This document shows positions 60,493 through 64,000 of a stretch of 64,000 nt of DNA, piece by piece. Where the stretch lies: assembly GCA_016721925.1 (NCBI GenBank), contig JADKHE010000005.1, positions 186,001 through 250,000 of the forward strand. Direction: 5' to 3'. Under the pieces are notes generated by a model that saw only the letters and a list, made by a program, of their open reading frames with translations, made no database searches and was not told the DNA's origin. The stretch is from Candidatus Skiveiella danica (GTDB taxonomy: Bacteria; Pseudomonadota; Gammaproteobacteria; Burkholderiales; Burkholderiaceae_C). Each line of letters begins with the position of its first letter. The stretch's first letter is position 1. The position numbers and the translations under genes were made by a program.

Positions 60493-62161
60493 ATGGCATT
60501 GGTAGAAATAAAAGTCCCGGACATCGGGGACTTCGATGAAGTCGCCGTCATTGAACTGCTGGTCAAGCCTGGTGACACCGTCGCGGCCGAGCAAAGCCTC
60601 ATCACGGTCGAGTCCGACAAGGCCTCGATGGAGATTCCGTCCAGCGCGGCCGGCGTGGTGAAGGAACTGCGGGTCAAGCTGGGCGACAAGGTCAGCGAAG
60701 GCTCGGTGGTGCTGGTGCTGGAGGCCGCAGGGGCCGCCGCAGCGCCCGCTGCCCCGGTTTCAGAGCCAAAACAGGCACAACCCAGCGTCGGAAGGGTCAC
60801 CGGCCGCTACGGAATCGGTAGCGGCTGCGGCGCCGGCGCCCGCCGCTGCCACCGGCCCGGTGGAGGTGCGGGTGCCCGACATCGGCGACTTCAAGGACGT
60901 TGCGGTGATCGAGGTGTTCGTCAAGCCCGGCGACACCGTCAAGCTGGAGCAGAGCCTGATCACGGTGGAGTCGGACAAGGCGTCGATGGAAATCCCGTCG
61001 TCGGCCGCCGGCGTGGTGCGCGAGCTGAAGGTCAAGCTCGGCGACACGGTGAACATCGGCGATCTGCTGGCCATTCTGGAAGGCACCGGGGGCGCGGTCG
61101 CACCGGCCGCGGCTGCCGCGGCGCCGGTGCCGGCCGCCACCGCAGCGACCCCCGCAGTGGCTGCACCGGCCGCGCCATCCGCTGCTGCTGTGCCCGCCCA
61201 CAACCCCACCGGCGCGCCGGTGGGGCTGCCGCATGCATCGCCCTCGGTGCGCAAGTTCGCGCGCGAACTGGGCGTGCCGCTGAACGAGGTCAAAGGCAGC
61301 GGGCCCAAGGGCCGCATCACCGAAGCCGACGTGCTGGCCTTCACCCGGTCGGTGATGGCGGGTGCCACGCAGACCCAGGCCCAGGCGGCCAAGGCGCCCG
61401 CAGCACCGGCCGGCGGCGGCGGGTCCGAGCTGGGGCTGATCCCCTGGCCCAAGGTCGACTTCACCAAGTTCGGCCCCGTCGAGCGCAAGGAGCTGTCGCG
61501 CATCAAGAAGATCAGCGGCGCCAACCTGCTGCGCAACGCGATCATGATTCCGGCCGTCACCAACCATGACGACGCCGACATCACCGACCTGGAAGCCTTC
61601 CGCGTGGCGACCAACAAGGAGAACGAGAAGTCCGGCGTCAAGGTGACGATGCTGGCCTTCCTGATCAAGGCCTGCGTGGCGGCGCTGAAGAAGTACCCCG
61701 AGTTCAACAGCTCGCTGGACGGCGACGCCCTGATCTACAAGCAGTACTTCCACATCGGCTTTGCGGCCGACACGCCCAACGGCCTGGTGGTGCCGGTGAT
61801 CAAGGATGCCGACAAGAAGGGCATCCTGCAGATCAGCCAGGAAATGGGCGAGCTGGCCAAGAAGGCGCGCGACGGCAAGCTGACGCCGGCCGAGATGTCG
61901 GGCGCCTGCTTCACCATCTCCAGCCTGGGCGGCATTGGCGGGCGCTACTTCACGCCCATCATCAATGCGCCCGAGGTGGCGATCCTGGGCGTGTGCAAGT
62001 CCACCATCGAGCCGGTGTGGGACGGCAAGGCCTTCCAGCCGCGCCTGATGCTGCCGCTGAGCCTGACCTGGGACCACCGCGTGATCGACGGTGCCGCGGC
62101 CGCGCGCTTCAACGTCTACCTCGGCCAGATCCTGGGCGACTTCCGCCGGGTTCTGTTGTGA
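60493..62161 (+). pseudogene. aceF: Dihydrolipoamide acetyltransferase (PDH E2), frameshifted in the interdomain linker
   Basis: E2 carries acetyl groups on lipoyl lysines to CoA. The first lipoyl domain (ESDKASMEIPSS) and linker are read from ATG 60493. The second lipoyl domain, E3-binding domain (VRKFARELGVPLNEVKG) and catalytic domain (DHRVIDG) are one frame forward, open from well before 60782 to 62161. An extra base lies in repeat copy 5, about 60789-60796 (GGAAGGG). Removing it gives a normal 555-residue E2 with two lipoyl domains. A GTG at 60860 could start a one-lipoyl form. An essential gene makes read error or slippage the likeliest explanation. Confidence 0.92.
60758..60824 (+). 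repeat. Dispersed ~60-bp repeat, copy 5 (in aceF)
   Basis: It reads TTTCAGAGCCAAAACAGGC, then CCCAGCGT, 17 bases and GCTACGGAATC. All other copies have 16 bases between CCCAGCGT and GCTA. It lies in the linker of aceF and contains the frameshift. Confidence 0.7.
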
Positions 62162-62742
62162 CGACGGTCGTTGTCGTCAAGAAGGCGGGCCAGGTGGCGA
62201 TTGCTGCCGACACGCTGGTGACCTTTGGCGACACGCGCCTGTCGCACCGCCACGAGGCCAACAGCAAGCTGTTCAAGGTGGACACGCCCACCGGCCCGAG
62301 CTGGGTCGGCATGGCGGGCACCGTGGCGCATTTCCCCGTGCTGCGCAAGGCCATGAACGCGCTGCCGAAAGACCAGCTGCTGCTGGGCAGCCGCGACGAG
62401 GTGTTCGACACTTTCGTCAAGCTGCACCCGCTGCTGAAGGAGAGCTTCTTCCTTCAGACCAAGGAAGACGACAACGACCCCTACGAGTCGAGCCAGTTCA
62501 GCGTGGTGATTGCCAACGCCAGCGGCATCTTCGGCCTGTACAGCTATCGAGAGGTGTTCGAGTTCAAGGAGTTCTGGGGCATCGGCTCCGGACGCGGCTT
62601 TGCGCTCGGGGCCATGCACGCCGTCTGGGACAAGGCCCGGACCGCCCGCGAGGTGGCGCTGGCCGGCATCCATGCGGGCTGCGAGTTCGACCGCAGTTCG
62701 GCCGGACCGGTGGACATTTACACGATCAAACTGAAAACATGA
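62158..62742 (+). CDS. Betaproteobacterial proteasome homolog (BPH), HslV-like Ntn hydrolase
   Basis: The 194-residue protein has the 20S proteasome/HslV fold. The GTG start is followed by TTVVVVKKAGQVAIAADTLV. After Met removal Thr1 is the nucleophile and Asp17 is conserved. A Lys in the ANSKLFKV segment (mature Lys36) corresponds to Lys33 with a three-residue loop insertion. IGSGRGFALGAMHAV is the distal active-site region. This matches the BPH group described for betaproteobacteria, a self-contained bacterial relative of proteasome beta subunits. The GTG overlaps the aceF TGA, so it is translationally coupled to aceF. No HslU-like ATPase gene is adjacent. Any link to PDH turnover is inference. 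Confidence 0.88.
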   Translation: MTTVVVVKKAGQVAIAADTLVTFGDTRLSHRHEANSKLFKVDTPTGPSWVGMAGTVAHFPVLRKAMNALPKDQLLLGSRDEVFDTFVKLHPLLKESFFLQTKEDDNDPYESSQFSVVIANASGIFGLYSYREVFEFKEFWGIGSGRGFALGAMHAVWDKARTAREVALAGIHAGCEFDRSSAGPVDIYTIKLKT

Positions 62743-62779
62743 AAGCAGGGCGCGCGCCGCCCGCATCTGGAGACACACC

Positions 62780-64000
62780 ATGAGCCTGATTGAAATCAAA
62801 GTGCCGGACATCGGCGATTTTTCCGAGGTGGCGGTCATCGAGCTGCTGGTCAAGCCCGGCGACACCATCAAGGCCGAGCAGAGCCTGATCACCGTGGAGT
62901 CCGACAAGGCGTCGATGGAGATTCCGTCCAGCCATGCCGGCGTGGTCAAGGAGCTGAAGGTCAAGCTCGGCGACAAGGTGGCCGAAGGCTCGGTCGTCCT
63001 GCTGCTGGAGGCCTCGGGCGCCGCATCGGCGGCCCCGGCAGCCCCCGCAGCCCCTGTTTCGGAACAAAAACAGCCAAACCCCGGCGTCGTTGCGTCACCA
63101 GGCGCTATCAATGTTGAAGCGTCTCCAGCGCCGGTCGCGACCGCCTTCGGCGGCGCAGCGGACCTGGAGTGCGACGTGCTGGTGCTCGGCGGCGGCCCTG
63201 GCGGCTACTCGGCGGCGTTCCGCGCGGCGGACCTGGGCCTGAAAGTCGTGATCGTCGAACGCTACGCCACGCTGGGCGGCGTCTGCCTGAACGTGGGCTG
63301 CATCCCGTCCAAGGCGCTGCTGCACGTGGCCGCCGTGATGGACGAGGTCAGCCACCTGGGTGACCTGGGCGTGGACTTTGGTGCGCCGGTGGTCAACATC
63401 GACAAGCTGCGCGGCCACAAGGAAAAGGTCATCGGCAAGCTCACCGGCGGCCTGGCCGCCATGGCCAAGATGCGCAAGGTGACCACCGTGCGCGGCTACG
63501 GCCATTTCGTCGGCACCAACCACGTCGAGGTGGAAGAAACCACCGGCACCGGGCAGGAGAAGACCGGCACCAAGAAGGTGGTGGCCTTCAAGCGCGCCAT
63601 CATCGCCGCCGGCAGCCAGGCCGTGCGCCTGCCCTTCATGCCCGAAGACCCGCGCGTGGTGGACAGCACCGGCGCGCTGGCCTTGAAAGAAGTACCCAAG
63701 CGCATGCTGATCCTGGGCGGCGGCATCATCGGCCTGGAGATGGGCACCGTCTACAGCACGCTGGGCGCGCGCCTGGACGTGGTGGAAATGCTCGACGGCC
63801 TGATGCAGGGCGCCGACCGCGACCTCGTCAAGATCTGGCAGAAGATGAACGCCAAGCGCTTCGACAACATCATGCTCAAGACCAAGACCGTGGGCGCCAA
63901 GGCCACGCCCGAAGGCATCGAGGTCACGTTTGCACCAGCCGAGGAGGGTGGCACCGCTCCCGCGCCGCAGACCTACGACCTGGTGCTGCAGGCCGTGGGC
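62780..64000 (+). CDS. lpdA: Dihydrolipoamide dehydrogenase with N-terminal lipoyl domain (partial)
   Basis: E3 reoxidises the lipoyl groups of E2 with NAD+. This form has an N-terminal lipoyl domain (residues about 1-80, ESDKASMEIPSS), a linker with repeat copy 6, then the flavoprotein. The FAD loop is VLVLGGGPGGYSAAFRAADL, the redox disulfide is GGVCLNVGCIPSKALL, and the NAD loop is LGGGIIGLEMG. The frame is open to the window edge, so the C-terminus is missing (about 407 residues seen). A GGAGACACACC site precedes the ATG. Confidence 0.95.
   Translation, partial: MSLIEIKVPDIGDFSEVAVIELLVKPGDTIKAEQSLITVESDKASMEIPSSHAGVVKELKVKLGDKVAEGSVVLLLEASGAASAAPAAPAAPVSEQKQPNPGVVASPGAINVEASPAPVATAFGGAADLECDVLVLGGGPGGYSAAFRAADLGLKVVIVERYATLGGVCLNVGCIPSKALLHVAAVMDEVSHLGDLGVDFGAPVVNIDKLRGHKEKVIGKLTGGLAAMAKMRKVTTVRGYGHFVGTNHVEVEETTGTGQEKTGTKKVVAFKRAIIAAGSQAVRLPFMPEDPRVVDSTGALALKEVPKRMLILGGGIIGLEMGTVYSTLGARLDVVEMLDGLMQGADRDLVKIWQKMNAKRFDNIMLKTKTVGAKATPEGIEVTFAPAEEGGTAPAPQTYDLVLQAVG
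63058..63122 (+). repeat. Dispersed ~60-bp repeat, copy 6 (in lpdA)
   Basis: It reads TTTCGGAACAAAAACAGCC, then CCCGGCGT, 16 bases, and GCTATCAATGTTGAAGC. It is kept in frame and codes part of the linker after the lipoyl domain of lpdA. Confidence 0.65.

Noticed and set aside
58876..60594. A 572-codon open frame antisense to aceE
   Set aside because: It is a shadow frame produced by high GC codon bias opposite a conserved gene and resembles no family.

Overview
The window is about 64 kb of GC-rich, densely coding chromosome from a betaproteobacterium, most likely family Comamonadaceae (Polaromonas / Variovorax / Hydrogenophaga / Rhodoferax relatives). The evidence is the dapA-bamC-MBL order, a pyruvate dehydrogenase operon carrying a betaproteobacterial proteasome homolog, a Bug-type binding protein, and a short dispersed repeat that recurs at gene edges. 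No rRNA, tRNA, CRISPR or prophage was seen. Both edges cut genes: pyrG on the left and lpdA on the right.

Layout. 1-9 kb is housekeeping: pyrG (partial), coaBC, dut, a SlyD-like isomerase divergent from a RoxA-like oxygenase, an Ala-rich lipoprotein with its own terminator, and the minus-strand run dapA-bamC-MBL hydrolase. 9-22.7 kb is mixed metabolism: two MFS transporters, a frameshifted ABC1 kinase, a penicillin acylase, a MaoC-like protein, an M23 peptidase, an SDR, a WS/DGAT acyltransferase, an alpha/beta hydrolase and a nitronate monooxygenase. It ends in a very G-rich tract that may be an assembly seam.

22.8-43.5 kb is the most distinctive part: two divergent gene runs around a GntR regulator that appear devoted to 2-aminoethylphosphonate (AEP) and related amines. 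The minus run is gntR, phnA, phnY, a Na/Pi cotransporter, an EamA permease and an FAD plus aminomethyltransferase dehydrogenase. The plus run is a PhnS/T/U-type transporter, phnW, a glutamine synthetase-like ligase, a class III PLP enzyme (candidate 1-hydroxy-AEP ammonia-lyase), an iron alcohol dehydrogenase, a gamma-glutamyl hydrolase, an aldehyde dehydrogenase and a HAD hydrolase. PhnW, PhnY and PhnA would turn AEP into acetate and phosphate. The other genes suggest extra entry routes, including an N-demethylation step and a gamma-glutamylated amino-alcohol route. A palindrome and a sigma70-like promoter lie between the two runs.

43.8-48.8 kb holds a lipoprotein gamma-glutamyltransferase, an AtuA-type pair and a Bug/TctC binding protein. 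48.9-50.7 kb is an insertion-sequence graveyard: a 1236-bp IS3-family element with a damaged transposase beside remnants of another IS3 and an IS630. 50.7-57.6 kb holds a glutaredoxin-like protein, oligopeptidase A (frameshifted), folD and a PAS histidine kinase/response regulator pair. 57.8-64 kb is aceE, aceF (frameshifted inside a repeat copy), a proteasome-like peptidase overlapping aceF, and lpdA with its own lipoyl domain.

Four otherwise conserved genes carry small indels (ABC1 kinase, oligopeptidase A, aceF, IS3 transposase). Several are in short homopolymers, so sequencing error must be considered alongside real decay.
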